A stretch of DNA of 60,607 bases from the NCBI GenBank assembly GCA_017410585.1, contig JAFQQM010000026.1, forward strand, positions 1-60,607, in the 5' to 3' direction. The translations under genes and the position numbers were made by a program. The notes beneath the pieces were generated by a model. That model had not been told where the DNA came from. It searched no databases and saw only the letters and a list, made by a program, of their open reading frames with translations. Of the stretch, positions 32,021 to 41,537 are shown piece after piece; position 1 is the stretch's first letter; each line of letters starts with the position of its first letter. The DNA is from Clostridia bacterium. Its GTDB lineage: Bacteria > Bacillota > Clostridia > Oscillospirales > Acutalibacteraceae.

Positions 32021-32929
32021 GTGATAGCAGTGAGAATGGGACACAATCTAAAGAGAACTTGGCAACAGCATGGGGAAAAGTATTTGCTGATCCTTCCGTT
32101 TGCGCTGTTGTTCATTCTCTTTACCTGCATCCCCATCATAACGGCGTTTGGGTTGAGTTTGACCTCGTTTAACGTCATTGAAACGCCGAAATGGGTATTT
32201 TTCGATAATTACATAACGTTGCTCGTTCAGGATGATATCTTCCTCATTGCGCTGAAAAACACGCTGTTGTTCGCGGTCGTCACCGGTCCGATCAGTTATA
32301 TGATGTGTTTCTTCTTCGCATGGATGGTCAACAACTTCGGCCCCCGTGTCCGTTCGTTGCTGACGTTGGTGTTCTATGCGCCGTCCATTTCGGGCAGTGC
32401 ATATCTGATCTGGAAACTTATCTTCTCGTCGGATATGTACGGTTACGCCAATGCCTATCTGATGCAGTTCGGTATTATCCAAAGCCCGATTTTGTGGTTT
32501 GAAACGGCAGAATACGTGATGCCGATCCTCATCATCGTTCAGTTGTGGCAGAGTTTGGGTGTCAGTTTCCTTTCCTTCTCGGCCGGTTTTCAGGGTGTTG
32601 ACCGTAGCCTGTTTGAGGCCGGTATGGTCGATGGCATTCGCAACCGCTGGCAGGAACTGTGGTACATCACGCTGCCCTCGATGAAAGCGCAGTTGTTGTT
32701 TGGTGCGGTGATGCAGATCACTTCGGCTTTCTCTGTCGGTACCATCTCGATGCAGTTGGCCGGTTTCCCCTCGGTGGACTACGCCGGTCATACCATCCTG
32801 ACCCACCTGCACGATTATGCCTACGAGCGTATGGAAATGGGCTATGCCTGCGCCATCGCCGTGGTGCTGTTTTTGCTGATGGTGCTCGCCAACCTGCTGG
32901 TGCAGAAGATCCTGCGCCGCATCGGTTAA
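32021..32929 (+). CDS. Carbohydrate ABC transporter permease (MalF/UgpA type), pair 1
   Basis: A 302-residue inner-membrane protein with six predicted helices and the EAA coupling loop LFEAGMVDGIRNRWQELWYITLP, which docks the ATPase. It pairs with the next gene, fifteen bases downstream. The start is uncertain: GTG 32021 has GAAAGG four to five bases upstream, and ATG 32036 gives a typical N-terminus but no clear ribosome site. No ATPase gene is nearby, as is common for CUT1 importers that share an MsmX-like subunit. Confidence 0.93.
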   Translation: MIAVRMGHNLKRTWQQHGEKYLLILPFALLFILFTCIPIITAFGLSLTSFNVIETPKWVFFDNYITLLVQDDIFLIALKNTLLFAVVTGPISYMMCFFFAWMVNNFGPRVRSLLTLVFYAPSISGSAYLIWKLIFSSDMYGYANAYLMQFGIIQSPILWFETAEYVMPILIIVQLWQSLGVSFLSFSAGFQGVDRSLFEAGMVDGIRNRWQELWYITLPSMKAQLLFGAVMQITSAFSVGTISMQLAGFPSVDYAGHTILTHLHDYAYERMEMGYACAIAVVLFLLMVLANLLVQKILRRIG

Positions 32930-32944
32930 GGGGAGGTGGACGGT

Positions 32945-33844
32945 ATGCAACAAGTCAAAGTTTGGCTGCAAAAGGCCGATGCCGCCTACCAGCGCTTCCG
33001 CTTCAAGCGGAAGGGACGTAGCGTGACGCTGGATATTCTGATGTTTTTATTCCTCGGCTTTTTCGCGTTTTTCAGCGTCTGGCCGCTTCTGCTGATCATT
33101 TTTAACGCTTTTAAGCCGATGAGCGAGATCTTTCTCTTCCCGCCTCGTCTGATGGTGGAAAACCCCACCCTCAATAACTTCCGTGATCTGAGCATCCTCA
33201 TTTCCAATTCGTGGGTGCCGGTCAGCCGTTACATTTTCAATACGGTGTTCATCACGGTCGTCGGTACGGTCGGTACGGTGCTGATTGCTTCGATGGCGGC
33301 CTTTCCGCTGGCCAAATACCGGTTTCCGGGTTCCCGCGTGATGTCTGAAATGATCACCTACGCGCTGATGTTTAACGGGACGGTGCTGACCGTGCCGGTG
33401 TACCTCATTATGTCCTACCTCAATTTGGTGGACAGTTACTGGGCTATTTTGTTGCCGGCGTTTACCCATACGCTCGGCTTGTTCCTGATGCGGAACTTTA
33501 TGACCCAGATCCCCGATTCCCTGCTGGAAGCGGCGAAGATCGACGGTGCGCGTGAACTGCGCATCTTTGGGTCGATCGTGATGCCGGTGTGTAAGCCGGC
33601 GTGGATCACGCTGATCATTTTGTCCTTCCAGACGCTGTGGGGCGAAACGGGCGGACAACTCATCTATACCGAAACGCTCAAGCCGTTTAGTTACGCGATC
33701 TCGCAGATCGTCAACAGCGGCGTATCGCGCACCGGTGCGGCGTCGGCGTCTTCCCTGATTATGCTGATCGTGCCGGTCACGGTGTTTATTATCTCGCAAA
33801 ACAACGTGCTGGAAACGATGGCAACATCCGGTATCAAGGAATAA
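32945..33844 (+). CDS. Carbohydrate ABC transporter permease (MalG type), pair 1
   Basis: A 299-residue permease with six hydrophobic segments and the EAA loop LLEAAKIDGARELRIFGSIVMPVCKPA. The cytoplasmic N-terminus of ~30 residues is basic, and LYMSYLNLV-like helices follow. ATG 32945 is preceded by GGGGAGGTGG at eight bases. It forms a heterodimer with the preceding permease. Downstream genes encode unusual accessory proteins, not an ATPase. Confidence 0.94.
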   Translation: MQQVKVWLQKADAAYQRFRFKRKGRSVTLDILMFLFLGFFAFFSVWPLLLIIFNAFKPMSEIFLFPPRLMVENPTLNNFRDLSILISNSWVPVSRYIFNTVFITVVGTVGTVLIASMAAFPLAKYRFPGSRVMSEMITYALMFNGTVLTVPVYLIMSYLNLVDSYWAILLPAFTHTLGLFLMRNFMTQIPDSLLEAAKIDGARELRIFGSIVMPVCKPAWITLIILSFQTLWGETGGQLIYTETLKPFSYAISQIVNSGVSRTGAASASSLIMLIVPVTVFIISQNNVLETMATSGIKE

Positions 33845-33877
33845 TCTCTCTCGCATTTTAGAAAGGAGTTGATTGGG

Positions 33878-35350
33878 ATGATGCGTAAAGCGATAGCGGC
33901 TTTGGCCGCTGCCGTTTTGCTGCTGGTTGGCGGCGGTCTGTCGGTGATGGCGGATAACACCTACCAGTACAGTTATTCCTACCACAACGGTGAATTGGTG
34001 GAAAGCCTTCCCGCTTTTGAACTCCGTCAAGTGATCGATAACCGTGCCTTGACCGTCAACGTCACGATGGGCGGCATCGTTGACGTAGAGGTCAGCGACG
34101 ATACCATCTATCTGGTGGATGAAAGCAACTCCCGTATTTATTTGGTCGATAAAGAAACCTACACCATCTCCTCCTTCCTCAAGACCATCCAAAACGAGGA
34201 AGGCGGTATCGTGGTGGATCAAGAGACCGGCAAGCAGTTGATGCTCAGCGGTCCGCAGAGTGTCTTCTGGTTTGAACCGGAAAACGAACTGTACGTTGCC
34301 GACACCGGCGAGGAGCGTATTTTGGTGTTGGATGCCGACGGACATTACCTGAAGCGTATCATCACCCGACCGGAAGGGATGATCGGGGATACGGTGTTTG
34401 CACCGTCCAAACTGATCGTGACCCCGATCGGCAAGATCTATTTTACGGTCAACGGCTCCACCGAAGGGATCGTGGAACTGCAAAATGACGGCAGTTTTTC
34501 CTGCTATTTCGGCACCAATGAGCCGGAAGTCAGTGTCATTGATTACATCTGGAAGATGCTGTCGAGTGATACCATCCGCGATCAGATGGGACGCACTTAT
34601 GCGCCGGAATTTTCCAATATCGACGTGGACGCGGAAGGCTTTATCTATGCCACCTCGCTGGACGTGGAGTCTACCGAAAAACTGTTCCGCTTCAACGGAA
34701 AAGGTGCCAACGTCATTCGCAGTGCCGGCAATGCCGAATTGACCGGCGACGCGGTCACCGGTTTGGTCAACACCACCACTACCAGCCAGTTCGTTGACAT
34801 TGCGGTGTCCGACTACGGTCTGTACGCCGTGTTGGATAAGACCTATGGTCGTGTGTTTATCTACAACTTTGACGGTTACCTGCTCAACGTGTTTTCCTCT
34901 CGCGGCTCGGCACAGGGCCAACTGCGCACCGCCACCGGCATTGCGTGGGATGGGGACGACCTCATCGTGGTCGACGGTGCACTGGCGCTGGCGTACGTGT
35001 ACACCCCGACCCCGTTTGGGCGGGTGATGCTGGATGCGGAGGAGTACTACTACCACGGTGACTGGGCAAAAGCGGACGAACAGTATCGCACCGCCGTCAA
35101 ACTCAACGCTAACTATTACGTCGCCTATTCCGGCATCGGCCGCAACTGCCTGATGAACGGAGAATACGAGGATGCGATGTACTATTTCGAACTGTCCGAT
35201 GATAAGGACGGTTATTCGCAGGCATACGAAGAATACCGCAGTCAATTGATCAAGGATAACTACGGCTGGGTGTTTGCGTTTATTTTCCTGATCTTGGGTG
35301 CCATTGTGTACTCCGAGGTCCGCTATCAGCGGAAAAAGAAAAAGTCGTGA
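33878..35350 (+). CDS. NHL-type beta-propeller with TPR and C-terminal membrane anchor
   Basis: A 490-residue protein with a signal peptide (~1-27, ending SVMAD). Repeats resembling six-bladed NHL units follow (ITVADTGEERILVLDADGHYLK-like blades, ~50-375), then a TPR-like helical segment (YHGDWAKADEQYRTAVKLNANYYVAYSGIGRN, ~385-440). A single membrane helix near 465-482 ends in RKKKKS. The propeller therefore faces outward. ATG 33878 follows AAGGAG. It sits between the two permease pairs with YIP1 and DUF5696 genes, an arrangement I have seen in other Firmicutes importer clusters. The role may be docking of oligosaccharides or of binding proteins. That is inference. Confidence 0.85.
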   Translation: MMRKAIAALAAAVLLLVGGGLSVMADNTYQYSYSYHNGELVESLPAFELRQVIDNRALTVNVTMGGIVDVEVSDDTIYLVDESNSRIYLVDKETYTISSFLKTIQNEEGGIVVDQETGKQLMLSGPQSVFWFEPENELYVADTGEERILVLDADGHYLKRIITRPEGMIGDTVFAPSKLIVTPIGKIYFTVNGSTEGIVELQNDGSFSCYFGTNEPEVSVIDYIWKMLSSDTIRDQMGRTYAPEFSNIDVDAEGFIYATSLDVESTEKLFRFNGKGANVIRSAGNAELTGDAVTGLVNTTTTSQFVDIAVSDYGLYAVLDKTYGRVFIYNFDGYLLNVFSSRGSAQGQLRTATGIAWDGDDLIVVDGALALAYVYTPTPFGRVMLDAEEYYYHGDWAKADEQYRTAVKLNANYYVAYSGIGRNCLMNGEYEDAMYYFELSDDKDGYSQAYEEYRSQLIKDNYGWVFAFIFLILGAIVYSEVRYQRKKKKS

Positions 35351-35368
35351 CAGGAGGGACGGGTTGTC

Positions 35369-35989
35369 ATGAAGGCATTGCTTGACGATTGCCGCTATTT
35401 ATTCTATACCATATTCCATCCGTTTGACGGCTTTTATGAACTCCGTTTCCGCCGCCGCAAAAATTGGGTGCTGATCATCAGCCTGCTGGTGTTGTACGGT
35501 TTGGTGGAGATCTTCCGCCAATGGTACACCGGCATCATTATGCGGACGTGGGATACTTACGGATTAAACGGCTTGCTGACCTTTGCGTCGGCACTGTTTC
35601 CCCTTATCCTGTTTGCGTTGAGTAACTGGTCGGTCACCACTTTGACCGAGGGAAACGGTCGCCTGTCGGATATCGTGATGGTGACGGCCTACGCCACCGT
35701 CCCGAAGATGGTGACCGGCGTCCTTGTTACCGTTGCCAGCAATTTTATCATTCAGGAGGAGACCATCATCCTGACGGTGATCGACCTGTTCGGTACGGTG
35801 ATGTTCTGTTTCCTCATCTTTGCCGGTTTGTGCGTCATCCACGAATACACCGCGTGGAAAACGGTGCTGACGGTGTTTTATTCCGCGATCGCGGCGATGA
35901 TCATCTTCTTCATTTTACTCTTTTTCTTTTCCATCGTCGGCAAGATGATCGGTCTGGTCTCGGTTATTTTTACAGAATTGACAAATTGA
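35369..35989 (+). CDS. YIP1-family membrane protein
   Basis: A 206-residue protein with about five hydrophobic segments, typical of the Yip1 domain. A conserved-looking N-terminus with FHPFDGFYELRFRRR precedes the first helix. Bacterial Yip1 proteins have no proven role. The gene begins 18 bases after the NHL gene with AGGAGG at 35352. It is followed almost at once by the DUF5696 gene. The gene order suggests it belongs to the importer complex. Confidence 0.85.
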   Translation: MKALLDDCRYLFYTIFHPFDGFYELRFRRRKNWVLIISLLVLYGLVEIFRQWYTGIIMRTWDTYGLNGLLTFASALFPLILFALSNWSVTTLTEGNGRLSDIVMVTAYATVPKMVTGVLVTVASNFIIQEETIILTVIDLFGTVMFCFLIFAGLCVIHEYTAWKTVLTVFYSAIAAMIIFFILLFFFSIVGKMIGLVSVIFTELTN

Positions 35990-36002
35990 GGTGTCAGTAC
36001 AG

Positions 36003-38627
36003 ATGAAAGGAATTGCGGCTCGCGCTGGTCGCGCGGTGGTCGGGTTTTTCAAAAAACTCGGCGTTATAAAAACGATAGCAATCGTCGCTTGCTTGGCTGT
36101 TTTGCTGGTGTCGGGTCGCTATCTTATTAGTTGGTTGCATCTGCCTGCGCAGGCATTTGAGGACCTGCCGCAGAAGGGCTTGTCCGCTTCGCTCGGCGAG
36201 ATCGCCAACAACGCGGGCGAGGTCAAGGTCGTTTCCAAAGACGGTCTGACGATGTACGTCAATACCAAGACGTTGGATCTGCGGTTGGTGGACGATGCCG
36301 CCGGCAAGGAATTTCACACGTTGGGCCAGTCCGAGAAACTGCCGGAGCGTGCGTTGTCACCGCTGCAACTGCAGTGGACGGCGGAAGGCGGGCGCAGCGG
36401 AGAATGGGATGCATACACCTACGCCATACAGCGTGGACAGTACAGCATCGATAAGATCGAAAACGGCGTTCGCTTTACGATGACGCTGACCCCCGGCGAA
36501 TCTTACGCCGTAAGCGATTATCTGCCCGCCAAGATCTCCGCCAAGCGTTATCAAGAAGCATTTTTGGATCAACTCGATCAATTGGAAGAGCAAGGTTACG
36601 ACAGCAAAAAATTGGCTCAGTACCGCAAGATGCTGACCATGTTCTACCGCTACGATGAGGAAGGCGATTTCTACTACGTCGCTTATAGCAGTACGCCGGC
36701 CAAGAGTACGATGCTTATCCTTATTGATATGTGCAAGGCGGTGGAATACACGCAGGAGGACGTGCTGGAAGACAGCGCTGAGTTTGACCTGTTGGTGGAA
36801 TTTTCCAACCCCGCGCAGTTTACCGTGTATATGGAAAACACCATCGATAACGGCACGCTGTTGGTCAACGTTCCGTCCTACGAGGTGTCCTGCGACAACG
36901 ACAGTTATTATCTTGAGGATATCGTGGTGTATCCTGCTTTTGCCTGTGCGGCAGAGTCGAATAACAGCGGCTATCTCTTTGTGCCGGATGGTTCCGGTGC
37001 GCTCATTGAGATGGATACGGCTTCGGCCGCCTACGGTGATTACGGTCGCGGTCTCTACTTCAATACCCGCTACGGTTCGCTGTATTCTCAGCCCGCCTAC
37101 GGGGAAGAACTGCATATGCCGGTGTTCGGTCTGTACCATACCGCCGGCGACCTTGCCGGCACCGGTTTCTTTGCGGTGATCGAATCCGGTGCGGAGACAG
37201 CCTTTATCCGTACGACCCTCAAGAGTAAAAATCTCGCCACCGAAGGCGGAAACGCTTACAATGCGGTGTACCCGCAGTTCGGTCTGGTGCAGAGCGCCAA
37301 CGTCAAGATCTTCGGTGAACTCTCCACCAACAATGCCCGTTATTTGGTGACGACCGATGCCATCCCGATGGATTGTACGGTGCGTTATTACTTATTTGGC
37401 GAAGGCGCGGATTACGCCGCGTTTGCGAAGACCTATCGGGACTATCTTGCCAAAAAGACCGGTACGACGCTGACTTTTAACGCCGACCCGCGTCTGTACG
37501 TCAATCTGTTGGGAGCCGTGACGGTGGAAGGCAGTGTGATGGGCATTCCGTATGACCGTACGCTGTCGCTGACTACCTATGAGCAGGCGCTTGCTATCTA
37601 TGAAGAACTCGCCGACACCAACGCCGTTTTCCATTACAAATGGGCGTTAAACGGCGGGCGCACTTCCGGCTGGGGCGGCTATGCCGACCCGATCAAGGCC
37701 AACGGTAAACAGGCGGCTTTGCAACAATTGCTCGCCAAGAGCAGTGAGGGACGTGAGGTGTTTCTGGAAGCCAACTTGATGCGTGTGTACAACACCGATG
37801 GCTGGCTGACTAAGGGGATGCACGGGATGATCGGTTTCAACGGTAAACCGATCGACCTTTCCGATAACTACTATCCGTCCGGTGTGCTTAATCTCGACCA
37901 AAGTTACAACAACTACTGGTTACTGCACCCATCTTATCTGCTGTCAACGGTCGATCGCTTCCTGAACCATGCGGATTGGTTTGATTGCGTGGCGCTGACC
38001 GACCTCGGCAGTACCTATTACGCTAACTACGGCGGCGATTTCATCTCCGGCCACCACACCACGGCACAGACGGTGTTGCCGGCACTGGAGAAGATCGCCG
38101 AGCAGAAGACGGTGTCGCTGGACAATCCCAACGCCGACCGCCTCGGAATGTGCGATTATGCCACCAACGTTTCCCGCGAATCGTCCGGCTACGGTACGTT
38201 TGCGGCGTCGGTGCCGTTTCGCCAACTGGCCATGAACGGTCTGACCGCCTATACCACGCTGAACGTCAATATGGCGCGTTCGTCCTACGATTATTTCCTG
38301 TTGCAGGCATTGGAACTCGGCTCGATCCCGCAGTTTACCGTATCGGCAGAGGGGGTAGACGAACTGATCAAAGCCGGTGTCAGCGAATATTATTCGGTCA
38401 AGTTCGATGACCTGAAGGCCGATATCCTCGCCTTCTATGACACCTATAAGGTCGCCAAACAGCAGATCGGCTGTGCGGAGATCGCCGACCACCGTATGCT
38501 GTCGGAAAAGGTGTTTGAGACCACCTATGCCAACGGCGTCAAGGTGCTTGTCAACTACAATCTGTTCGCTGTTGAGGCAGAGGGCGATACGCTCGATGCC
38601 CTCGGCTATCGCATCGTGGAGGGGTGA
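36003..38627 (+). CDS. DUF5696-family extracytoplasmic protein
   Basis: An 874-residue protein with an N-terminal membrane anchor (~21-43) and a very large outward-facing part. The first half is beta-rich. The second half (from ~480) has the rhythm of a (beta/alpha)8 barrel, with acidic residues after strand-like segments (VALTDLGSTYYANYGGDF, LGMCDYATNVS). A small beta domain ends the protein. I assign it to DUF5696 from memory of similar genes beside CUT1 permeases. A glycosidase-like barrel is only a suggestion. ATG 36003 follows GAGGTG. The stop overlaps the ribosome site of the next permease. Confidence 0.8.
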   Translation: MKGIAARAGRAVVGFFKKLGVIKTIAIVACLAVLLVSGRYLISWLHLPAQAFEDLPQKGLSASLGEIANNAGEVKVVSKDGLTMYVNTKTLDLRLVDDAAGKEFHTLGQSEKLPERALSPLQLQWTAEGGRSGEWDAYTYAIQRGQYSIDKIENGVRFTMTLTPGESYAVSDYLPAKISAKRYQEAFLDQLDQLEEQGYDSKKLAQYRKMLTMFYRYDEEGDFYYVAYSSTPAKSTMLILIDMCKAVEYTQEDVLEDSAEFDLLVEFSNPAQFTVYMENTIDNGTLLVNVPSYEVSCDNDSYYLEDIVVYPAFACAAESNNSGYLFVPDGSGALIEMDTASAAYGDYGRGLYFNTRYGSLYSQPAYGEELHMPVFGLYHTAGDLAGTGFFAVIESGAETAFIRTTLKSKNLATEGGNAYNAVYPQFGLVQSANVKIFGELSTNNARYLVTTDAIPMDCTVRYYLFGEGADYAAFAKTYRDYLAKKTGTTLTFNADPRLYVNLLGAVTVEGSVMGIPYDRTLSLTTYEQALAIYEELADTNAVFHYKWALNGGRTSGWGGYADPIKANGKQAALQQLLAKSSEGREVFLEANLMRVYNTDGWLTKGMHGMIGFNGKPIDLSDNYYPSGVLNLDQSYNNYWLLHPSYLLSTVDRFLNHADWFDCVALTDLGSTYYANYGGDFISGHHTTAQTVLPALEKIAEQKTVSLDNPNADRLGMCDYATNVSRESSGYGTFAASVPFRQLAMNGLTAYTTLNVNMARSSYDYFLLQALELGSIPQFTVSAEGVDELIKAGVSEYYSVKFDDLKADILAFYDTYKVAKQQIGCAEIADHRMLSEKVFETTYANGVKVLVNYNLFAVEAEGDTLDALGYRIVEG

Positions 38628-38629
38628 GT

Positions 38630-39550
38630 ATGTTAAATCGGAAAAACCGGCTGTCCTACCGCCGCTCATGGATGCTCAATTCGTTGGTCTTCCTTGCGCC
38701 GTGGGTCATTGGCTTTCTGCTGTTTTTCGCCACCCCGCTGTGGAATACCATCTGGTATTCGTTTAACACGCTCGGTGTCGGATCGGACGGTAAGATGACC
38801 GCCGAATTTGTCGGTATACAAAACTACGTGTCGCTCTTTACGGACGTGCTGACCAAGGACAATACGCCGGTCACCCGCTTGCTGGTGGAAGAAAACCTCA
38901 ACATTCTGATGAATGCACCGGTCATTTTGGTGTTTAGTCTGTTTTTGGCCATCATTTTAAACTCCAACTTCAAGGGTCGTGCGGCGGTACGTATCATCTT
39001 CTTCCTGCCCATCATTTTGGGTCTGGATATCGTCAAGGATATGCTTACCGCCAGCAGCGGCGATTTTGTGGACGTAGCGGCGGAGTCCTTCTTTGGGGAA
39101 GATTCGCCCATCTTGCAATTTTTGCTGGTCAATACCTTCCTGCCGGAGGGCGTGGTGAACTTCCTCGGCGAGATCAATAACAATATCTACAACGTCATTT
39201 CCGGTTGCGGTGTGCAGACGCTGATCTTCTTGGCGGGTCTGCAGTCTATCAACGGTTCGTTGTACGAGGTGGCAAAGATCGAAGGTGCGACCACCTATGA
39301 GATCTTCTGGAAGATCACCTTGCCGATGCTTAAGGATATTATGACCTTCGTATTGGTGTACAGTTTTATCGATCTGTTTCTGGCTTCGTCGATCGCAGAC
39401 GAGATCTATACGTTTGCATTTATGAAAAACAGTATCGGTATCGGCTCGGCATTGTCGGTCGTGTATATGATCAACGTGTTGCTGGATCTGGTGCTTATGC
39501 TGTTCGTATTTAATAAGGTGGTGAATTTAGCAGGTGAAACTAAGAGATAA
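38630..39550 (+). CDS. Carbohydrate ABC transporter permease (MalF/UgpA type), pair 2
   Basis: A 306-residue permease with six helices and the EAA loop LYEVAKIEGATTYEIFWKITLPMLKD. It has an extended extracytoplasmic loop after the first helix. ATG 38630 has GGAGG seven bases upstream, and a GTG six bases earlier overlaps the preceding stop. It overlaps the next permease gene by 17 bases. This is a second complete permease pair within one operon, diverged from the first. Confidence 0.93.
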   Translation: MLNRKNRLSYRRSWMLNSLVFLAPWVIGFLLFFATPLWNTIWYSFNTLGVGSDGKMTAEFVGIQNYVSLFTDVLTKDNTPVTRLLVEENLNILMNAPVILVFSLFLAIILNSNFKGRAAVRIIFFLPIILGLDIVKDMLTASSGDFVDVAAESFFGEDSPILQFLLVNTFLPEGVVNFLGEINNNIYNVISGCGVQTLIFLAGLQSINGSLYEVAKIEGATTYEIFWKITLPMLKDIMTFVLVYSFIDLFLASSIADEIYTFAFMKNSIGIGSALSVVYMINVLLDLVLMLFVFNKVVNLAGETKR

Positions 39551-40523
39551 TTATCTGACCCCGTCCGAGCGCCTGCTGAAATCATCGGTCGGCGTAGTGA
39601 AGGGCGTGCTGTTTGGCACGTTACTGGTCGGTCTTTGTTTTACGATCTTATATCCGATATTAAAAGCACTCCCCACCGTCTTCAACGACTTAAACGACCT
39701 CGGTAATCCGAACGTCGTATGGGTGCCGGAGACGCTGTCGGTCAATAGTTTTAAACTGGCTTTCCGCATCGCTTTCGGCAACGGCCTGTCCATTCTGCAG
39801 ACGTTGCTGTACAGCATTGCCATCGCCTTTATCCAGATGATGATGAGCGCGATGGTCGGTTACGTCCTCGGCCGTAACAACTCCAAGATATTCAGTATCC
39901 TGACCGGTCTGGTCATCGTGGCAATTATGGTGCCGCCGCAGGCGCTGCTTATCTCGCAGTATCTGTCGCTGAAAAATTTCGATGCTTTTGGCCTCATCCC
40001 GTTACTCAACGGGGGAGAGACCATCGATCTGGTCGGCAATCCGTTGGTCTTATATATTCTGGCCTTTGCGGGCTTCGGTCTCCGCCAGAATGTGTTCGTC
40101 TTTATTTTCCGCCAATCCTTCCGCGGCTTCCCTAAAGAACTGGAAGAGGCGGCGCTCATCGACGGTTGCGGTTTTTACCGCACCTATTTCCAGATCGCTT
40201 TTCCCAATGCGGTGCCGTCGATGGTCACGGTGTTGACCCTGTCCTTTGTGTGGAATTATGGGGACACCTTCTATACGACCTATTTTGACCCCACCGGTCC
40301 GTATCTCGCCAACACACTTTCGAGTATGTTCCAATGGGCAAATCGCGATCTTATTGCGGACTTTGCCACGGCGCTGTACGGATTCTCCGGCAATGCGAAT
40401 TACGTGCTTGACGCCGTGAAATTTGCGGCTGTGCTGATCTTCCTCCTTCCGTTGCTCCTGCTATACTTCTTTATGCAGAAGAAACTGGTGGAAAACTTTG
40501 AACGCTCCGGCATTGTCGGCTAA
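39534..40523 (+). CDS. Carbohydrate ABC transporter permease (MalG type), pair 2
   Basis: A 329-residue permease, longer than its counterpart at 32945 by about 30 residues, mostly in the loop after the first helix. The EAA loop is ELEEAALIDGCGFYRTYFQIAFPNAVP. The start is GTG 39534, which lies inside the end of the previous gene, so translation is coupled. The C-terminus ends VENFERSGIVG, typical of MalG proteins that touch the ATPase. Confidence 0.93.
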   Translation: MKLRDNYLTPSERLLKSSVGVVKGVLFGTLLVGLCFTILYPILKALPTVFNDLNDLGNPNVVWVPETLSVNSFKLAFRIAFGNGLSILQTLLYSIAIAFIQMMMSAMVGYVLGRNNSKIFSILTGLVIVAIMVPPQALLISQYLSLKNFDAFGLIPLLNGGETIDLVGNPLVLYILAFAGFGLRQNVFVFIFRQSFRGFPKELEEAALIDGCGFYRTYFQIAFPNAVPSMVTVLTLSFVWNYGDTFYTTYFDPTGPYLANTLSSMFQWANRDLIADFATALYGFSGNANYVLDAVKFAAVLIFLLPLLLLYFFMQKKLVENFERSGIVG

Positions 40524-40546
40524 TAACTGCAAGAGAGGGATTTATA

Positions 40547-41518
40547 ATGGAAGAAATGAGAGTACCTAATGCGCCTCTGTTCCGTGATCCGGTGCACGAT
40601 GCACCGGCTGATCCGATGATCATCTGGAACCGCGAGGAACGCAGTTGGTGGATGCTGTATACCGCCCGCCGTGCGGATGCGGAAAGTGACCGTTACGAAT
40701 GGTTGTTCGGCACCCAGATCGGTGTTGCCTCATCCGTAGACGGACGCAGTTGGCTGTACCGCGGCGAACTGGATCTGGGGATCGAGCCGGGTATGAATAC
40801 TTACTGGGCGCCGGAAGTAGTCTGGGAAGACGGCGTGTATCATATGTTCGTCACCTATTCCCGCGGTGTTTCTTCTCGCTGGCACCGTGACTACTATATG
40901 GCTCATCTGACCGCTACGAATATGTGGGAGTGGCATTTTGAGGGCTTCTTAGACGTCGGCAAGCCGGCGTTTGATGCGACCTGTCAGAAACTGGTCAACG
41001 GCAACTGGAGACTGTGGTTTCGCGGTAACCGCGAAACGGTCTGCCTCGAAAGCACCGACCTCTACAACTGGGAGCGCGTCTCCTGCGAGGGTGTGGTCGG
41101 TCCGCAGGAAGGCCCCAACGTGTTCCGCTGGAAGGGTGCTTACTGGATGATTGCCGATACGTGGCGCGGCCAAGCGGTCTTCCGCTCGGAGGATGCCACT
41201 CACTGGGAACGCCGCGGCCTTGTCCTTGATACACCGGGTACCCGCCCGTATGACCAAAACTACGGTCAGCACGCTTACGTGTTGCGTAATGCCGATCGGG
41301 CATTTATCGTGTATTTTATCAACCCGAAGCACAACCGCGATGAGAAGAACGGCATTCGTATCGGATTGGAATACGACGAACGCCGTTCGTTGGTACAGAT
41401 CGCCGAGTTGGAATGCGACGGCGAGACCATCACTTGCGATCGCAGTAAGCCCTTTGATATGGATCTGCAACCGGAAGACGCCATCGTCCCTGTCAAGACG
41501 ATGCGCTCCATCGGTTGA
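40547..41518 (+). CDS. Intracellular GH43-like glycoside hydrolase
   Basis: A 323-residue protein with no signal peptide and a five-bladed propeller pattern. Candidate catalytic residues are in place: Asp22 in PADPMII (base), Asp143 in FDATCQ (pKa modulator) and Glu188 in PQEGPNVF (acid), with His242 in YGQHAY as a possible metal ligand. It likely hydrolyses imported arabino- or xylo-oligosaccharides in the cytosol. GH43, GH62 and GH117 share this fold, so the exact family needs a profile search. AGAGAGGGA precedes ATG 40547. It follows the second permease pair, as expected for processing imported oligomers. Confidence 0.85.
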   Translation: MEEMRVPNAPLFRDPVHDAPADPMIIWNREERSWWMLYTARRADAESDRYEWLFGTQIGVASSVDGRSWLYRGELDLGIEPGMNTYWAPEVVWEDGVYHMFVTYSRGVSSRWHRDYYMAHLTATNMWEWHFEGFLDVGKPAFDATCQKLVNGNWRLWFRGNRETVCLESTDLYNWERVSCEGVVGPQEGPNVFRWKGAYWMIADTWRGQAVFRSEDATHWERRGLVLDTPGTRPYDQNYGQHAYVLRNADRAFIVYFINPKHNRDEKNGIRIGLEYDERRSLVQIAELECDGETITCDRSKPFDMDLQPEDAIVPVKTMRSIG

Positions 41519-41537
41519 GAATAGAGAGGTGACGGAT

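Noticed and set aside
41151-41537. In-frame upstream extension of the membrane-anchored GH43 gene
   Set aside because: It overlaps the preceding GH43-like gene in another frame. The signal peptide and ribosome site mark ATG 41538.
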